Positions 46,997-57,332 of a stretch of 64,000 nucleotides of DNA are shown here, piece by piece. The position numbers and the translations under genes are program-made. This DNA comes from Parahaliea mediterranea (GTDB lineage Bacteria > Pseudomonadota > Gammaproteobacteria > Pseudomonadales > Halieaceae): the NCBI RefSeq assembly GCF_017255185.1, contig NZ_JAFKCZ010000013.1:1-64000 (forward strand), written 5' to 3'. The notes below the pieces were generated by a model. The model ran no database searches. It saw only the letters and a list, made by a program, of their open reading frames with translations, and had not been told where the DNA came from. How positions within the stretch are numbered: the first letter of the stretch is position 1; every line of letters starts with the position of its first letter.

Positions 46997-48064
46997 ATGC
47001 GGCTGGCGGTAACGCGGCGTGACGACACGATAACGACACAAACCACCGGGGAGTTTTTCATTCCCGACCTCTGTGGCACCCGCCAGGTGTTTGTCATTGT
47101 GCTGCTGACGGAATTGCTGGTGCTGGTGTACACGCTCGCGGTCAGCGGCCTGCCCGACTACGATTGGACGTTGCTGGCGGAGGCGTCGCTGTTCGCGCAG
47201 TGGGTGGTGCTGCTGAGCGCGGCGCTGCTGTGTCTGCTGCGCAGCGGTTTTCCGGGCATGGGGCTGGTGGCGGCGAGCGTCGCGGGCCTGTCGCTGGTGC
47301 TGGTGGTCACCGCGCTCAGTACCCTCGGCGCCTTCTACTTTTACCCCCGGGCCCCCGGCGAGGTCTTCGACAGTTGGGCCCTGTTGCGCAACCTGCTGAT
47401 CGCCCTGGTGGTGACCGGTATCGCGCTGCGCTACTTCTTCCTGCAGCACCAGCTGCGCCTGCGCGAGCGTTCAATGCTCCAGGCCCGTCTGGATGCCCTG
47501 CGGGCGCGGATTCGTCCGCACTTCCTGTTCAACACCCTCAACAGCATCGCCAGCCTGATCGACAGCCGGCCGGAGAGCGCCGAGCGCGCGGTGGAGGACC
47601 TGGCCGAACTGTTTCGCGCCAGCCTGCGCGAGAGCGGTGAGCCGGCGACCGTGGCGGATGAGCTGCGCCTGTGCCGGCGCTACCTGGGGATCGAGCAGCT
47701 GCGCCTGGACGAGCGCCTGGCGGTGGACTGGGATGTTGCCCCGGAGGCGGAGGGTGTCGCCATGCCGGGCCTGGTGTTGCAGCCGCTGGTGGAAAACGCG
47801 GTGTACCACGGTATCGCCCGCCTGCCGCGGGGGGGGACAATTCGCGTGTCGGTGGCGGTCGACGCCAACACGTTGCGGGCGGAGGTCCGCAACCCGATGC
47901 CCCCGGAGCGGCATTCCGGGGGGCTGCACATGGCCCTGGAAAACATTCGCCAGCGCCTGCAGGCCCTGTTCGGCGAAGCGGCGGGGCTGGAGATCGATGA
48001 TCGCGAGGGCGAATTTCGCGTGCGCCTGTTCTACCCACTCACTGTCCCGAAGGAGCAGCCGTGA
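46997..48064 (+). CDS. algZ: AlgZ/FimS-like sensor histidine kinase (LytS-type, His_kinase family)
   Basis: Membrane sensor kinase of about 355 residues. Four hydrophobic helices lie at residues about 30-145, then the LytS-type phosphoacceptor His175 in [18 protein letters not shown], and an ATPase end with [19 protein letters not shown] and the G-box [14 protein letters not shown]. It is the kinase for the LytTR regulator that follows, with stop and start overlapping in GTGA. The start at 46997 matches the four-helix type and removes an N-terminal stretch antisense to argH. In Pseudomonas this pair controls motility and alginate; here the targets are not known. Confidence 0.88.
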   Translation: MRLAVTRRDDTITTQTTGEFFIPDLCGTRQVFVIVLLTELLVLVYTLAVSGLPDYDWTLLAEASLFAQWVVLLSAALLCLLRSGFPGMGLVAASVAGLSLVLVVTALSTLGAFYFYPRAPGEVFDSWALLRNLLIALVVTGIALRYFFLQHQLRLRERSMLQARLDALRARIRPHFLFNTLNSIASLIDSRPESAERAVEDLAELFRASLRESGEPATVADELRLCRRYLGIEQLRLDERLAVDWDVAPEAEGVAMPGLVLQPLVENAVYHGIARLPRGGTIRVSVAVDANTLRAEVRNPMPPERHSGGLHMALENIRQRLQALFGEAAGLEIDDREGEFRVRLFYPLTVPKEQP

Positions 48065-48795
48065 AGGTCTTGGTTGTCGACGACGAGTCCCTGGCCCGTG
48101 ATCGCCTGCGGCGCCTGCTGGCCCGCCTGGACCCGGCTGTCGAATGCCTCGAGGCTGACAGCGGCGAGGGGGCGCTCGAGGTGCTGGAAGCGTTTGATCC
48201 GCAACTGGTGTTGCTGGATGTGCGCATGCCGGGCATGGGGGGGATTGAACTGGCGGCGCGGCTGGCGGAGCTGGAGCGGCCGCCGGCGGTGATATTCTGC
48301 ACGGCCTACGACGAATACGCCCTGGACGCCCTGCGCCAACAGGCCGCGGCCTACCTGCTCAAACCGGTGCGCGAGGAGGAACTGGCGCAGGCCCTGCGGC
48401 GCGCGGCTCGCGTCAATCGCGTGCAGGTGGCGGCGTTGCGCGACGATGGCGAGCGGGCGGGAGCGCGGCGCCAGGTCTCCAGCCAGGGGCACCGGGGCCT
48501 GGAAACCCTGCCGGTGGAAGAAGTGCGTTGCTTCCTGGCGGAGCAGAAGTACGTTACCGCCTTTGCCCCCGGGCGCCAGTTGCTGCTGCCGGACTCCCTC
48601 AAGGACCTGGAAGGGGAGTTCGGCCACGCCTTCCTGCGCGTGCACCGCAATGCCCTGGTGTCGCTGCACCACGTGAGGCGGCTGGCCCGCAACGGGGACG
48701 GCGGCTGGTGCGTGGAGCTGGAGGGCGTGACCTTGCGACCGGCGGTCAGCCGGCGGCACCTGGCCGCGGTCAAGGAGCGGCTGCTGGATCGCTGA
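48061..48795 (+). CDS. algR: AlgR-like LytTR response regulator
   Basis: 244-residue regulator. The receiver domain has DDE (7-9), phosphoacceptor Asp53 in [13 protein letters not shown] and Lys in [11 protein letters not shown]. The C-terminal LytTR DNA-binding domain includes [17 protein letters not shown] and [17 protein letters not shown]. The GTG start overlaps the kinase stop. It is followed by hemC about 100 bases on, as in Pseudomonas. Typical targets are direct repeats of short sites; none was identified in the window. Confidence 0.92.
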   Translation: MKVLVVDDESLARDRLRRLLARLDPAVECLEADSGEGALEVLEAFDPQLVLLDVRMPGMGGIELAARLAELERPPAVIFCTAYDEYALDALRQQAAAYLLKPVREEELAQALRRAARVNRVQVAALRDDGERAGARRQVSSQGHRGLETLPVEEVRCFLAEQKYVTAFAPGRQLLLPDSLKDLEGEFGHAFLRVHRNALVSLHHVRRLARNGDGGWCVELEGVTLRPAVSRRHLAAVKERLLDR

Positions 48796-48895
48796 GGCTT
48801 TTGTCGTTGATATCGCCGAGGCTCTTGTCGTCAGTATCGCTGAGGCTCCTCGCGACTGGTATCATGGGCGGTTCACTTTTTACCGATGCAAGCCT

Positions 48896-49825
48896 ATGCC
48901 CCGCCCGCTGACCATTGCTACCCGAGAATCTCCCCTGGCCCTGTGGCAGGCGGAATATGTACGCGACGCCCTGCGCGCCGCGCACCCCGGACTGGACGTG
49001 GCGCTGCTGGGCATGACCTCCCGCGGCGACCGCCTGCTGGATGTGCCACTGGCCAAGGTGGGGGGCAAGGGCCTGTTCGTGAAGGAGCTCGAGACCGCCC
49101 TGCTGGACCGCAGTGCCGATATTGCCGTGCACTCGATGAAGGACGTCCCCATGGCCTTCCCCGAGGGCCTGGGCCTGGGGGTGATCTGCGAGCGCGAGGA
49201 TCCCACCGACGCCTTTGTCAGCAATCACTTCGACAGCGTCGACGCGCTGCCGGCCGGCAGTGTGGTGGGGACCTCCAGCCTGCGGCGGGAGTGCCAGTTG
49301 CGCGAGCGGCGCCCGGACCTGGAGGTCAAGTTCCTGCGCGGCAATGTGCAGAGCCGCCTGCGCAAGCTGGACGACGGCGAATACGATGCCATTATCCTGG
49401 CCACCGCGGGCCTGTTGCGGCTGGAGATGAGCCAGCGCATTCGCCAGCGCATTCCGGCCGAGGTGTCCCTGCCGGCGGGCGGGCAGGGTGCCGTGGGCAT
49501 CGAGTTGCGCAGTGACGACACGCAAACCCTGGCGCTGCTGCAAGCCCTGCACCACGAACCCACCGCGCAGCGGGTGACGGCCGAACGCGCCCTCAACCGG
49601 CGGCTGGAGGGCGGCTGCCAGGTACCCATCGCCTGCTATGCCGAATTTACCGGGCGCGGCGAGCTGTGGCTGCGGGGGCTGGTGGGGCGGCCGGACGGCA
49701 CGCTGCTGCTGCGCGCCGAGGCCACGGCCCCGGTGGCGCAGGCCGAGGCCCTTGGCATCGGCGTGGCGGAGGAGCTGCTGTCGCAGGGGGCCGGCGAGAT
49801 CCTGGCCGAGGTCTATGGCCGCTAG
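48896..49825 (+). CDS. hemC: Porphobilinogen deaminase HemC
   Basis: Joins four porphobilinogens into hydroxymethylbilane for heme and siroheme; 309 residues. The dipyrromethane-cofactor Cys241 is in [13 protein letters not shown]. The active-site [18 protein letters not shown] and arginine clusters [11 protein letters not shown] and [14 protein letters not shown] are intact. ATG 48896 starts [18 protein letters not shown]. It overlaps hemD by 11 bases and leads a hemCDXY operon. Confidence 0.96.
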   Translation: MPRPLTIATRESPLALWQAEYVRDALRAAHPGLDVALLGMTSRGDRLLDVPLAKVGGKGLFVKELETALLDRSADIAVHSMKDVPMAFPEGLGLGVICEREDPTDAFVSNHFDSVDALPAGSVVGTSSLRRECQLRERRPDLEVKFLRGNVQSRLRKLDDGEYDAIILATAGLLRLEMSQRIRQRIPAEVSLPAGGQGAVGIELRSDDTQTLALLQALHHEPTAQRVTAERALNRRLEGGCQVPIACYAEFTGRGELWLRGLVGRPDGTLLLRAEATAPVAQAEALGIGVAEELLSQGAGEILAEVYGR

Positions 49826-50591
49826 CCGGGTATTGGTTACCCGTCCCGCGGGACAGGAAGCGCCATTGCGCGCCGCCCTGGAAGCGCGTGGTCTGCAGGT
49901 TTTCCACCAGCCCTTGATCGAGCTCCAGCCGCGGGCGGAGCCCGACCCCGCCCAGCGCGCCATATTGCAGCAACTGGATCTCTACCAGCATGTGATCTTT
50001 ATCAGCACCAATGCCGTCCACTACGGCATGGCCTGGCTGGAGGACTACTGGCCGCAGTGGCCGGTGGGGCTGCACTGGTACGCGGTGGGTTCCGGTACCG
50101 CCCGCGCCCTGTCCGCCTTCGGTATCCAGGCGCTGGTGCCGGAGCGCGACATGAACAGCGAGGGCTTGCTGCGCCTGCCCCCGCTGCGCGATCTGCACGG
50201 CCAGCGCGTCCTCATCGTCAAGGGCGAGGGCGGGCGGCTGGTGCTGCGCGATGAAACACGGCGCCGGGGCGCCAGGGTAGACCAGTTGGCTTGTTACCGG
50301 CGGGCCCCGGTACGACTGCCCGCGGGCGAGATGGCCGCGCGGCTGGCCGAGTGGCGGGCCGATTTGTTATTGCTGAGCAGCGGCGAGGGGCTGGATAACC
50401 TGCTGGCGTTGCTTAGCCCGGAAGAAACCTCTAAGTTAGGACAGCGCGCCACCCTGTTGGTGCCTTCGCGCCGGGTGGCCCAGGCGGCGGAGGCCGCCGG
50501 CCTCGGCCGCGTGCGGGTGGCCGAGAACGCCTCCGACGAGGCCATGTTGCAAGCGGTTGAACGGTGGTTGCGAGACAGTGGAGACGATTGA
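49815..50591 (+). CDS. hemD: Uroporphyrinogen-III synthase HemD
   Basis: Closes and inverts ring D to make uroporphyrinogen III; about 258 residues. The sequence is loosely conserved as usual for HemD: it starts [23 protein letters not shown], has the [16 protein letters not shown] segment and ends [24 protein letters not shown] 49815 lies inside the hemC end. The next gene starts right after its stop. Confidence 0.9.
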   Translation: MAASRVLVTRPAGQEAPLRAALEARGLQVFHQPLIELQPRAEPDPAQRAILQQLDLYQHVIFISTNAVHYGMAWLEDYWPQWPVGLHWYAVGSGTARALSAFGIQALVPERDMNSEGLLRLPPLRDLHGQRVLIVKGEGGRLVLRDETRRRGARVDQLACYRRAPVRLPAGEMAARLAEWRADLLLLSSGEGLDNLLALLSPEETSKLGQRATLLVPSRRVAQAAEAAGLGRVRVAENASDEAMLQAVERWLRDSGDD

Positions 50592-51815
50592 GTGAGCGAC
50601 GACAAGGACAACAACATCATCTCCCCGGACAATGTCCCGCCCACGCCCGGCGGCGAGCCGGAGCCCGCGCAGCCCGAGCCTCCGGCACCGGCGGTGGCGG
50701 AGCGGCGCGACGACGAATACCGCCCGCCCGCCCGCGGCGGTGGCTTTCCGGTGGTTGCCACGCTCGCCCTGCTGCTGGTGCTGGCCCTGGGCGGCGCCGC
50801 GGCCTGGTTGCTGCTGGAGGCCCAGCGGCGCGAGTCCGCCCTGCTCGATCGCCTGGCGATGCTCGAGGCGGTTACCGAGCGCGAGGTCATGGAGGCCAGC
50901 GAGCAGCAGGCCCAGTTGCGTGAGCTCAACGATACACTGGAAACCGAGCTGCAGGGCGAGCTGCGCGAGGGCCTGGCGGAACTGGAGCCGCGCCTGGCGG
51001 AGCAGGCCGGACGCCTGCGCGAGTTGTCGTCGCAACTCGAGGGCATCGACAGCCGGGTGAGCGCACACGGCGAGGAGCTGGCCCGCTACAGCGCCGCCGA
51101 TCGCGAGAGTTGGCAGCTGGCGGAGGTGGAGTACCTGCTGCGCCTGGCCAACCAGCGCCTGATCATGACCGGCGATGCCGAGTCGGCCCAGGCCCTGTTG
51201 CGCAGCGCCGATGCGATTCTCCGGCAGCTCGACGACACCCGCCTGCACTCCGCGCGCCGCGCCATCGCCGCCGATCTCGCGGCCCTGCGCGCGGTGCCTA
51301 GACTGGACACCGAGGGCCTGTACCTGCGCCTGTCGGCCCTGGCCCAGGAGGCCGGACAACTCGCCATTTTCGAATTGCCGGAGGCGGAGCGACGCCTCGC
51401 CGAGGCTCCCGCCGAGGACTGGCGCGGTCGCCTGAAGCAGGGCTACCAGGCGGCCCTGCAAAAACTCTCCGACTACATCATCATCCGCCGCCGCGAGGTG
51501 CCGATGCAGGCGCTGATGGACCCGCAGTGGGAAGGGTTGGTGCGGCAGAACCTGCGCATGCTGCTGGAGCAGTCCCAGGTGGCCCTGCTGTCGGGTAACG
51601 CGCGGCTGTATCGCGAGAGCCTGCAGCGCGCCCGCCATTGGGTGGCCCAGTTTTTCGAGTCCGACGGCCGCGCCGCCCGTGCCGTGGACGCCGAACTGGA
51701 ACAGCTGGCGGGGGAGACCGTGACCGTGGCGCTGCCGGATATTTCCCGCTCCCTGCGCGCCCTCGACGAGGCCCTGGCCCGGCGCGAGCGCGACGCCGCC
51801 GGGACGGGTAACTAG
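50592..51815 (+). CDS. hemX: HemX-like inner-membrane protein
   Basis: 407-residue bitopic membrane protein. After a Pro/Glu-rich cytoplasmic head (residues 1-50) there is one membrane helix (VVATLALLLVLALGGAAAWLLL), then a long coiled-coil periplasmic part (LDRLAMLEAVTEREVMEASEQQAQLREL, RLRELSSQLEGIDSRV). HemX in this operon is often labelled uroporphyrinogen-III C-methyltransferase, but the present protein has no methyltransferase motifs, so that label should not be used. It starts with GTG right after the hemD stop. Probable role is scaffolding or supporting heme synthesis enzymes at the membrane. Confidence 0.88.
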   Translation: MSDDKDNNIISPDNVPPTPGGEPEPAQPEPPAPAVAERRDDEYRPPARGGGFPVVATLALLLVLALGGAAAWLLLEAQRRESALLDRLAMLEAVTEREVMEASEQQAQLRELNDTLETELQGELREGLAELEPRLAEQAGRLRELSSQLEGIDSRVSAHGEELARYSAADRESWQLAEVEYLLRLANQRLIMTGDAESAQALLRSADAILRQLDDTRLHSARRAIAADLAALRAVPRLDTEGLYLRLSALAQEAGQLAIFELPEAERRLAEAPAEDWRGRLKQGYQAALQKLSDYIIIRRREVPMQALMDPQWEGLVRQNLRMLLEQSQVALLSGNARLYRESLQRARHWVAQFFESDGRAARAVDAELEQLAGETVTVALPDISRSLRALDEALARRERDAAGTGN

Positions 51816-51817
51816 CC

Positions 51818-53059
51818 GTGCGTAGCGTATTCGCCCTGATCCTCATCGCCCTGCTGCTGGGCGTCGGCGTGGTGGCCGTGATCGAGACCGATCCCGGCTA
51901 TGTGCTCATTGCCTATGGCAATTACACCCTGGAGACCAGCCTGTGGGTGGGGTTGGTGCTGCTGGTGCTGTTCACCCTGCTGGTCTACGGCGCGGTGCGC
52001 CTGGTGCGCAAGCTGTTTTTTGGCCAGCGCTCGGTGGCGCACTGGATGGGCGCCCGCCGGGGGCGGCAGGCCGCGCGCCTGACCAATCGCGGCCTGATCA
52101 ACTATATCGAGGGCAACTGGCAGAAATCCCGCCGCCAGCTGCTGCGCGGCGCCCGCCACAACGAAACGCCGATGATCAACTACCTGATGGCGGCCCGCGC
52201 CAGCTCCGAGTTGGGCGAGCAGGACAAGATGCGCGAATTCCTCGGCGAGGCGGAGCGCTCCGACGCCCAGGCCGGCATCGCGGTGGAGCTGACCCAGGCG
52301 GAGATCAAGCTCGACGCCGGCCAGTACGAGCAGGCGGTGGCCACCCTGGTGCGGGCCCGCCGCAACGCCGCCCGCCACCCGCACGTGCTCGACCTGTTGC
52401 GCCAGGCCTACCTGGGCCTGGAGGACTGGGACAACCTGGCCGCCCTGCTGCCGGACCTGACCCGGCACCAGGTGCTGCCCGCCGCCGACCTGGCAGCCCT
52501 GGAGCGCCAGGTGCACCGGCGGCGCCTGCAATTGGCGGCCCGCGGCGGCGATGCGACACAGGCGCTGCAGCAGCGCTGGCAGGAGCTGCCGGCCCAGTGG
52601 AAGCGCGATCGCGACCTGCTGCGCGCCTATGTGGCGCTGCTGATTACCCAGGACGCCCACGACGCGGCGGAAAAGGTCTGCCTGCGCGCGCTGAAGCGGG
52701 ACTGGGACAGCGAGCTGGTGCGGCTCTATGCGTTTGTGCACGGCGCCAGCGACAGTAAGCAATTGAGCCAGGCGGAGAGCTGGTTGGAGGAGCACCGTGA
52801 CGATGCGCAGTTGCTGCTCTGCCTGGGTCGGCTGGCGGCCCGCTGCGAGCTGTGGGGCAAGGCCCGGGACTACCTGGAGGCGAGCTACAAGCTGCAGCAC
52901 ACGCCGGAGGTTTGCGCGGAGCTGGGCCGCCTGCTGGGGGCGCTGGGCGAGCCCAAGGTCAGCGCGCGCTACTTCGAGGAAGGGCTGCTACGGGACGTGA
53001 AGCTGCCGGAACTGCCGATGCCCAGTGCCGGCGCCAAGCGGCTCGGCAACGAATCCTGA
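51818..53059 (+). CDS. hemY: HemY-type heme biosynthesis membrane TPR protein
   Basis: 413-residue HemY N-domain and TPR protein. Two membrane helices at residues about 3-23 and 40-60 enclose the conserved IETDPGYVLIAYGNYTLETSLW; TPR-like helices follow, for example RGLINYIEGNWQKSRRQLLRGARHNETPMINYLMAARASSELGEQ. GTG 51818 is two bases after the hemX stop. It is the last gene of the hem operon. It is distinct from the Bacillus protoporphyrinogen oxidase also called HemY. Beyond the gene is the 581-base repeat region. Confidence 0.9.
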   Translation: MRSVFALILIALLLGVGVVAVIETDPGYVLIAYGNYTLETSLWVGLVLLVLFTLLVYGAVRLVRKLFFGQRSVAHWMGARRGRQAARLTNRGLINYIEGNWQKSRRQLLRGARHNETPMINYLMAARASSELGEQDKMREFLGEAERSDAQAGIAVELTQAEIKLDAGQYEQAVATLVRARRNAARHPHVLDLLRQAYLGLEDWDNLAALLPDLTRHQVLPAADLAALERQVHRRRLQLAARGGDATQALQQRWQELPAQWKRDRDLLRAYVALLITQDAHDAAEKVCLRALKRDWDSELVRLYAFVHGASDSKQLSQAESWLEEHRDDAQLLLCLGRLAARCELWGKARDYLEASYKLQHTPEVCAELGRLLGALGEPKVSARYFEEGLLRDVKLPELPMPSAGAKRLGNES

Positions 53060-53104
53060 TCCGCCCCCTGTAGGGCCGACAGCGGGCCCTCTTTTCGGGT
53101 CATT

Positions 53105-53140
53105 CATTCGGCCTTCCATTCGGCCTTCCATTCGGCCTTC
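53105..53140. repeat. 12-base tandem repeat CATTCGGCCTTC, three units
   Basis: Three perfect copies of CATTCGGCCTTC lie head to tail next to the left outer arm, followed by a decayed fourth (GCTTCGG). Confidence 0.9.
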
Positions 53141-53176
53141 GCTTCGGTCCATCGTTTAATCGAGTCCGGTGGCGGC

Positions 53177-53290
53177 CGCGAGCCGGAAGGGGCCGCTACG
53201 CGACACGCTAAAAGCATGACATCCCTGTCGCGCTCGGCTACGGCCATCCATGGCCGTAGACGGTCGCTACACGGCCCCTTCCGGCTCGCG
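53177..53290. repeat. Hairpin element A
   Basis: The arms CGCGAGCCGGAAGGGGCCG (53177-53195) and its reverse complement at 53272-53290 are perfect over 19 bases. An inner perfect palindrome with 10-base arms, CTACGGCCAT-CC-ATGGCCGTAG, lies at 53238-53259. Read on the minus strand it aligns with element B: GACCGTC, GGCCATGGATGGCC, GCCGAGC, ACAGGGA and GCGTGTC occur in the same order. Confidence 0.85.
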
Positions 53291-53380
53291 ACCTTCTATT
53301 TGAACTGTCGGCGTGTTTTCCGAATACGGCTGACGCAAAAGCTGAACGAAACTGTTTCGGCTCAACGCGAAGGCGTGTGG

Positions 53381-53494
53381 AGCGGGTGCCCCTTTGCCAG
53401 ACCGTCAGCGGCCATGGATGGCCCGGTCCGGCGTCCCGGCTGCCGAGCCTACAGGGACGTACTTGTGTGCGTGTCTGGCAAAGGGGCACCCGCT
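53381..53494. repeat. Hairpin element B, inverted relative of A
   Basis: The 22-base arms at 53381-53402 and 53473-53494 are perfect reverse complements (core GGGTGCCCCTTTGCCAGAC). The inner palindrome GGCCATGGATGGCC is at 53410-53423. The inner part matches element A read in reverse orientation, while the arms differ, so the two look like members of one family with separate stem sequences. Confidence 0.85.
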
Positions 53495-53640
53495 TCGCGC
53501 GCCGCCACTGGGCTCGAAGGTGGCGCCAGTACAATGAGTAAGCAACCTGTTGGAGCCTACGTGATTTGGCTGAATGACCCGAAAAGCCGGGCCTGTTGTG
53601 CCCGAAAAAGAGGGGCGGGCTCTCGGCTCCAAAGGGAGGA

Positions 53641-55128
53641 TTATTTGGACAGAATGCCCAACTCATCCCACAGCTCGTCCACCCGCGCCTTCACCGCCTC
53701 GTCCATCACGATCGGCCGCCCCCACTCCCGGGAGGTTTCCCCCGGCCACTTGTTGGTCGCGTCCATGCCGATCTTCGAGCCCAGCCCCGACACCGGCGAG
53801 GCGAAATCCAGGTAGTCGATCGGTGAGTCGTCGATGAACGTGCAGTCGCGGCGCGGGTCCATGCGCGTGGTGATCGCCCAGATCACGTCCTGCCAGTCGC
53901 GGGCGTTCACGTCGTCGTCGGTGACAACCACGAACTTCGTGTACATAAACTGGCGCAGGAAAGACCACACCCCCAGCATCACCCGCTTCGCGTGTCCCGG
54001 GTACTCCTTGCGCATGGTCACAATCGCCATGCGGTAGGAGCAGCCCTCCGCCGGCAGGTAGAAATCCGTGATCTCCGGAAACTGCTTGCGCAGGATCGGC
54101 ACAAACACCTCGTTCAGGGCCAGGCCCAGCACCGCCGGCTCGTCCGGCGGGCGCCCGGTGTAGGTGCTGTGGTAGATCGGGGCCTCGCGGTGGGTGATGG
54201 CCTCCACCGTGAACACCGGGAAGCGCTCCACCTCGTTGTAGTAGCCCGTGTGATCGCCAAAGGGCCCCTCGTCCGCCATCTCGCCGGGTTCCAGGTAGCC
54301 CTCCAGGATGTACTCCGCGGTGGCGGGGACCTGCAGGCCGTGCTCGCGGCACAGCGCGGTGTGGCACTCGGCCACCTCGGTCTTGCCGCCGCGCAGCAGG
54401 CCGGCGAAGGCGTATTCCGAGAGCGTATCGGGCACTGGCGTGACCGCGCCCAGGGTGGTGGCGGGATCGGCGCCGAGGGCGACCGCCACCGGGTAGCGCT
54501 TGCCGGGGTGCTTGAGTTGCCAGTCGCGGTAGTCCAGGGCGCCGCCGCGGTGGGACAGCCAGCGCATGATCAGCTTGTTGCGGCCGATCAACTGCATGCG
54601 GTAGATGCCCAGGTTCTGCCGCTCTTTTTCCGGGCCGCGGGTGATCACCAGCGGCCAGGTGACCAGCGGCCCGGCGTCGCCGGGCCAGCAGGTCTGGATC
54701 GGCAGCTGGTACAGGTCCACCGCGTCGCCCTCCTTGGCGTGGTACTGGCAGGGCGGGTTGCGCACCAGCTTCGGACTCATGTGCATCACCTGCTTGAGCA
54801 GGGGGGCTTTTTCCCAGGCGTCGCGCATGCCCTTGGGCGGGTCCGGTTGTCGCAGGTAGGCGAGGATCTCGCCGATTTCGCGCAGCGCTTCCACGCTGTC
54901 GGCGCCCATGCCCAGGGCCACGCGCTGCTCGGTGCCGAACAGGTTGGCCAGTACCGGTGTACTGTAACCTTTGGGATTTTCAAACAGTAGCGCGGGGCCG
55001 CCGGCGCGCAGGGTGCGGTCGGCGATTTCGGTCATCTCGAGGTGGGGGTCCACCTCGGCGCTGATGCGCTTGAGTTCGCCGCGCTGTTCCAGCATGTCCA
55101 GGAAGCTGCGGAGATCGGAGTAATTCAC
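53641..55128 (-). CDS. ubiD: UbiD 4-hydroxy-3-polyprenylbenzoate decarboxylase
   Basis: Prenyl-FMN-dependent decarboxylase in ubiquinone synthesis, 495 residues. The N-terminus [21 protein letters not shown] is standard; the prFMN site includes [23 protein letters not shown] and the catalytic Glu-Arg-Glu region lies in [51 protein letters not shown] is present. The cofactor maker UbiX is not in the window. It follows rho on the same strand as in other gammaproteobacteria (trxA-rho-ubiD). Confidence 0.95.
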   Translation of the reverse strand: MNYSDLRSFLDMLEQRGELKRISAEVDPHLEMTEIADRTLRAGGPALLFENPKGYSTPVLANLFGTEQRVALGMGADSVEALREIGEILAYLRQPDPPKGMRDAWEKAPLLKQVMHMSPKLVRNPPCQYHAKEGDAVDLYQLPIQTCWPGDAGPLVTWPLVITRGPEKERQNLGIYRMQLIGRNKLIMRWLSHRGGALDYRDWQLKHPGKRYPVAVALGADPATTLGAVTPVPDTLSEYAFAGLLRGGKTEVAECHTALCREHGLQVPATAEYILEGYLEPGEMADEGPFGDHTGYYNEVERFPVFTVEAITHREAPIYHSTYTGRPPDEPAVLGLALNEVFVPILRKQFPEITDFYLPAEGCSYRMAIVTMRKEYPGHAKRVMLGVWSFLRQFMYTKFVVVTDDDVNARDWQDVIWAITTRMDPRRDCTFIDDSPIDYLDFASPVSGLGSKIGMDATNKWPGETSREWGRPIVMDEAVKARVDELWDELGILSK

Positions 55129-55221
55129 GGTGTGCCGGCCTGTTGCGGATGGAGGAGGGGACAGTAACCCCAGTCTTTCAGGAGTGCAACGTCGGTGGCG
55201 GAGGATATTGGCGCGGGGGCG

Positions 55222-55253
55222 CCGTGCAATAGACGGGGGTGTCTATTGCACGG
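55222..55253. terminator. Perfect 13-base-pair hairpin after rho
   Basis: CCGTGCAATAGAC at 55222-55234 pairs without mismatch with GTCTATTGCACGG at 55241-55253 around GGGGGT. It lies 15 bases beyond the rho stop and before ubiD. No T-run follows on the minus strand, so it may be a processing or stability hairpin or a protein-binding site instead of an intrinsic terminator. Confidence 0.6.
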
Positions 55254-55267
55254 CCGTGGAGCGTGTT

Positions 55268-56536
55268 TTACTTGCGCTTCATCGACATGAAGAACTCGTC
55301 GTTGGTCTTGGTGTCGCGCAGTTTGTCGAGCAGGAACTCGACCGCCGGCAGGTCTTCCATGCCGTGCAGCAGCTTGCGCAGAATCCACATGCGCTGCAGC
55401 TCTTCCTCGCCGGTGAGCAGTTCCTCGCGGCGGGTGCCTGAGCGGCGAATGTTGATCGCGGGGTAGACGCGCTTCTCGGCGATCTTGCGGTCCAGGTGCA
55501 GCTCCATGTTGCCGGTGCCCTTGAACTCCTCGTAGATCACCTCGTCCATCTTGGAGCCGGTATCGATCAGCGCGGTGGCGATAATCGACAGGCTGCCGCC
55601 TTCCTCGATGTTGCGCGCCGCGCCGAAGAAGCGCTTGGGGCGCTCCAGGGCGTGGGCGTCGACACCGCCGGTCAGCACCTTGCCGGAGCTGGGCACCACG
55701 GTGTTGAAGGCGCGGGCCAGGCGGGTGATGGAGTCCAGCAGGATCACCACGTCGCGTTTGTGTTCCACCAGGCGCTTGGCTTTCTCGATCACCATGTCGG
55801 CCACCTGCACGTGGCGGGCCGGGGGTTCGTCGAAGGTGGAGGCGACCACTTCCGCGCCGCGGGCACCCACCGAGCGCTGCATCTCGGTCACTTCCTCCGG
55901 GCGCTCGTCGATCAGCAGCACGATGATGTAGCACTCGGGGTTGTTGCTGATGATGGCCTGGGCGATGTTCTGCATCATGATGGTCTTGCCCGCCTTGGGC
56001 GGGGCCACCAGCAGGCCGCGCTGGCCCTTGCCGATCGGGGCGACCAGGTCGATGACGCGACCGGTCAAATCCTCGGAGCTGCCGTTGCCCTTTTCCAGTT
56101 GCAGGCGCTCGTCGGGGAACAGCGGGGTGAGGTTTTCGAACAGGATCTTGTGCTTGGAGTTCTCGGGCTTGTTGAAGTTGACCTCGCCGACCTTGAGCAG
56201 GGCGAAGTAGCGCTCGCTGTCCTTGGGTGGGCGGATCTTGCCGGAAATGCTGTCGCCGGTGCGCAGGTTGAAGCGGCGAATCTGGCTGGGGGAGACATAG
56301 ATGTCGTCGGGTCCCGCCAGGTAGGAGCTGTCGGCGCTGCGCAGGAAGCCGAAGCCGTCCTGCAGTATCTCCAGCACCCCGTCACCGTAGATATCCTCGC
56401 CGCTCTTGGCGTGGCGCTTCAGGATGGCAAAGATAATGTCCTGCTTGCGCGAGCGGGCCATGTTCTCCAGGCCGATTTCCTTGGCAATATCAATCAGTTC
56501 CTGGGTGGATTTGGTCTTGAGATCAGTCAGATTCAT
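55268..56536 (-). CDS. rho: Transcription termination factor Rho
   Basis: Hexameric RNA helicase that ends transcription, 422 residues. The N-terminal RNA-binding cold-shock-like fold contains [33 protein letters not shown], Walker A is [16 protein letters not shown], Walker [15 protein letters not shown], and the Q- and R-loop regions are [28 protein letters not shown]. No insertion domain is present. A 253-base leader separates it from trxA; in E. coli rho autoregulates through its leader, and the length here allows the same. Confidence 0.97.
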   Translation of the reverse strand: MNLTDLKTKSTQELIDIAKEIGLENMARSRKQDIIFAILKRHAKSGEDIYGDGVLEILQDGFGFLRSADSSYLAGPDDIYVSPSQIRRFNLRTGDSISGKIRPPKDSERYFALLKVGEVNFNKPENSKHKILFENLTPLFPDERLQLEKGNGSSEDLTGRVIDLVAPIGKGQRGLLVAPPKAGKTIMMQNIAQAIISNNPECYIIVLLIDERPEEVTEMQRSVGARGAEVVASTFDEPPARHVQVADMVIEKAKRLVEHKRDVVILLDSITRLARAFNTVVPSSGKVLTGGVDAHALERPKRFFGAARNIEEGGSLSIIATALIDTGSKMDEVIYEEFKGTGNMELHLDRKIAEKRVYPAINIRRSGTRREELLTGEEELQRMWILRKLLHGMEDLPAVEFLLDKLRDTKTNDEFFMSMKRK

Positions 56537-56757
56537 AGGGTGTAGGAGTGAGAATTAGAAAACGGAGTAGGTAAGGCGCTACAGACCGGCATGCCGGTGG
56601 GCCCAGCCCGCATGAGACGGAAGTCCAAGCAGTACTAAACAGTAATAAAGTGAGTAGCGGATTTATTATTGCCGCACGGAATGGTGTGACAGCAGAAAAT
56701 GTAGCACGCCCCGGTGGGTCCGTCTACAGGTTTTTTTCGTGTTTCGGGAGGGGTATG

Positions 56758-56778
56758 GGGCCCGCTCGTGGCGGGCCC
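56758..56778 (-). terminator. Hairpin after trxA
   Basis: GGGCCCGC and GCGGGCCC pair over eight bases around TCGTG, 12 bases beyond the trxA stop. T-run is lacking on the trxA side, so strength is uncertain. Confidence 0.5.
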
Positions 56779-56789
56779 GGCCGAGGTAT

Positions 56790-57116
56790 TCAGAGGACTT
56801 CCTGGACAAAGTCGGCGAGCTGCGACTTGGACAGGGCGCCGACCTTGGTCGCTTCGGCGTTGCCATTCTTGAACACAATCAGCGTGGGAATGCCGCGAAT
56901 GCCGAACTTGGGCGGGATGTCCGGGTTGGCGTCCACGTCGACCTTGCACACCTTGAGTTTGCCGTCGTACTCGCTGGCGATTTCATCCAGCACCGGTGCG
57001 ATCATCTTGCAGGGGCCGCACCACTCGGCCCAAAAGTCCACCAGCACGGGCAGGTCGGATTTCAGGACTTCATCGTCAAAGCTGGCATCGGTGACGTGTA
57101 CGATTTGCTCACTCAT
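56790..57116 (-). CDS. trxA: Thioredoxin TrxA
   Basis: 108-residue cytosolic disulfide reductase. The active site is WCGPCK with Cys33 and Cys36; the buried Asp is in LVDFWAEW and the cis-Pro in RGIPTLIVF. It ends [17 protein letters not shown]. It has AGAACACG just upstream, a weak ribosome site. Conserved neighbour rho lies downstream on the same strand. Confidence 0.97.
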   Translation of the reverse strand: MSEQIVHVTDASFDDEVLKSDLPVLVDFWAEWCGPCKMIAPVLDEIASEYDGKLKVCKVDVDANPDIPPKFGIRGIPTLIVFKNGNAEATKVGALSKSQLADFVQEVL

Positions 57117-57332
57117 CGTGTTCTCCAGAGTTTTTTGGCCGGGGGCCGCTTGAATTAAGGCCTGCTATCATACCACCGGCCGAAGGGGGCACAACCAGCC
57201 CCCTAGAGTATTTGGTCATGCATATAGACTGGCCGGCTATAACGCCAGGCTGGGCGCAGCGCGGCCGGACCGGTAAAAAAATCAACGCCCGGCGTTTCGC
57301 GCGGGCCGGGCACAATAAGGCCGGAGGGGACA

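Larger units (their letters stand above)
53060..53640. repeat. Nested inverted-repeat region without a gene
   Basis: This 581-base interval between hemY and ubiD holds no credible gene. Its outer arms are CTTTTCGGGTCATTCA at 53091-53106 and TGAATGACCCGAAAAG at 53571-53586, perfect reverse complements. Inside are two hairpin elements in opposite orientation (see next entries) and a 12-base tandem repeat. Beyond the outer right arm, CCCGAAAAAGAGGGGCGGGC (53602-53621) is an imperfect reverse complement of the left flank near 53080-53100, so the palindromic pattern runs through most of the interval. Confidence 0.88.

Noticed and set aside
50592-51815. HemX as uroporphyrinogen-III methyltransferase
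   Set aside because: No methyltransferase motif is present; the protein is one membrane helix plus coiled coil, and the label is an inherited one.
53216-53815. Open frames through the hairpin region before ubiD
   Set aside because: They are made of inverted-repeat DNA, lack ribosome sites and have no recognisable protein features.
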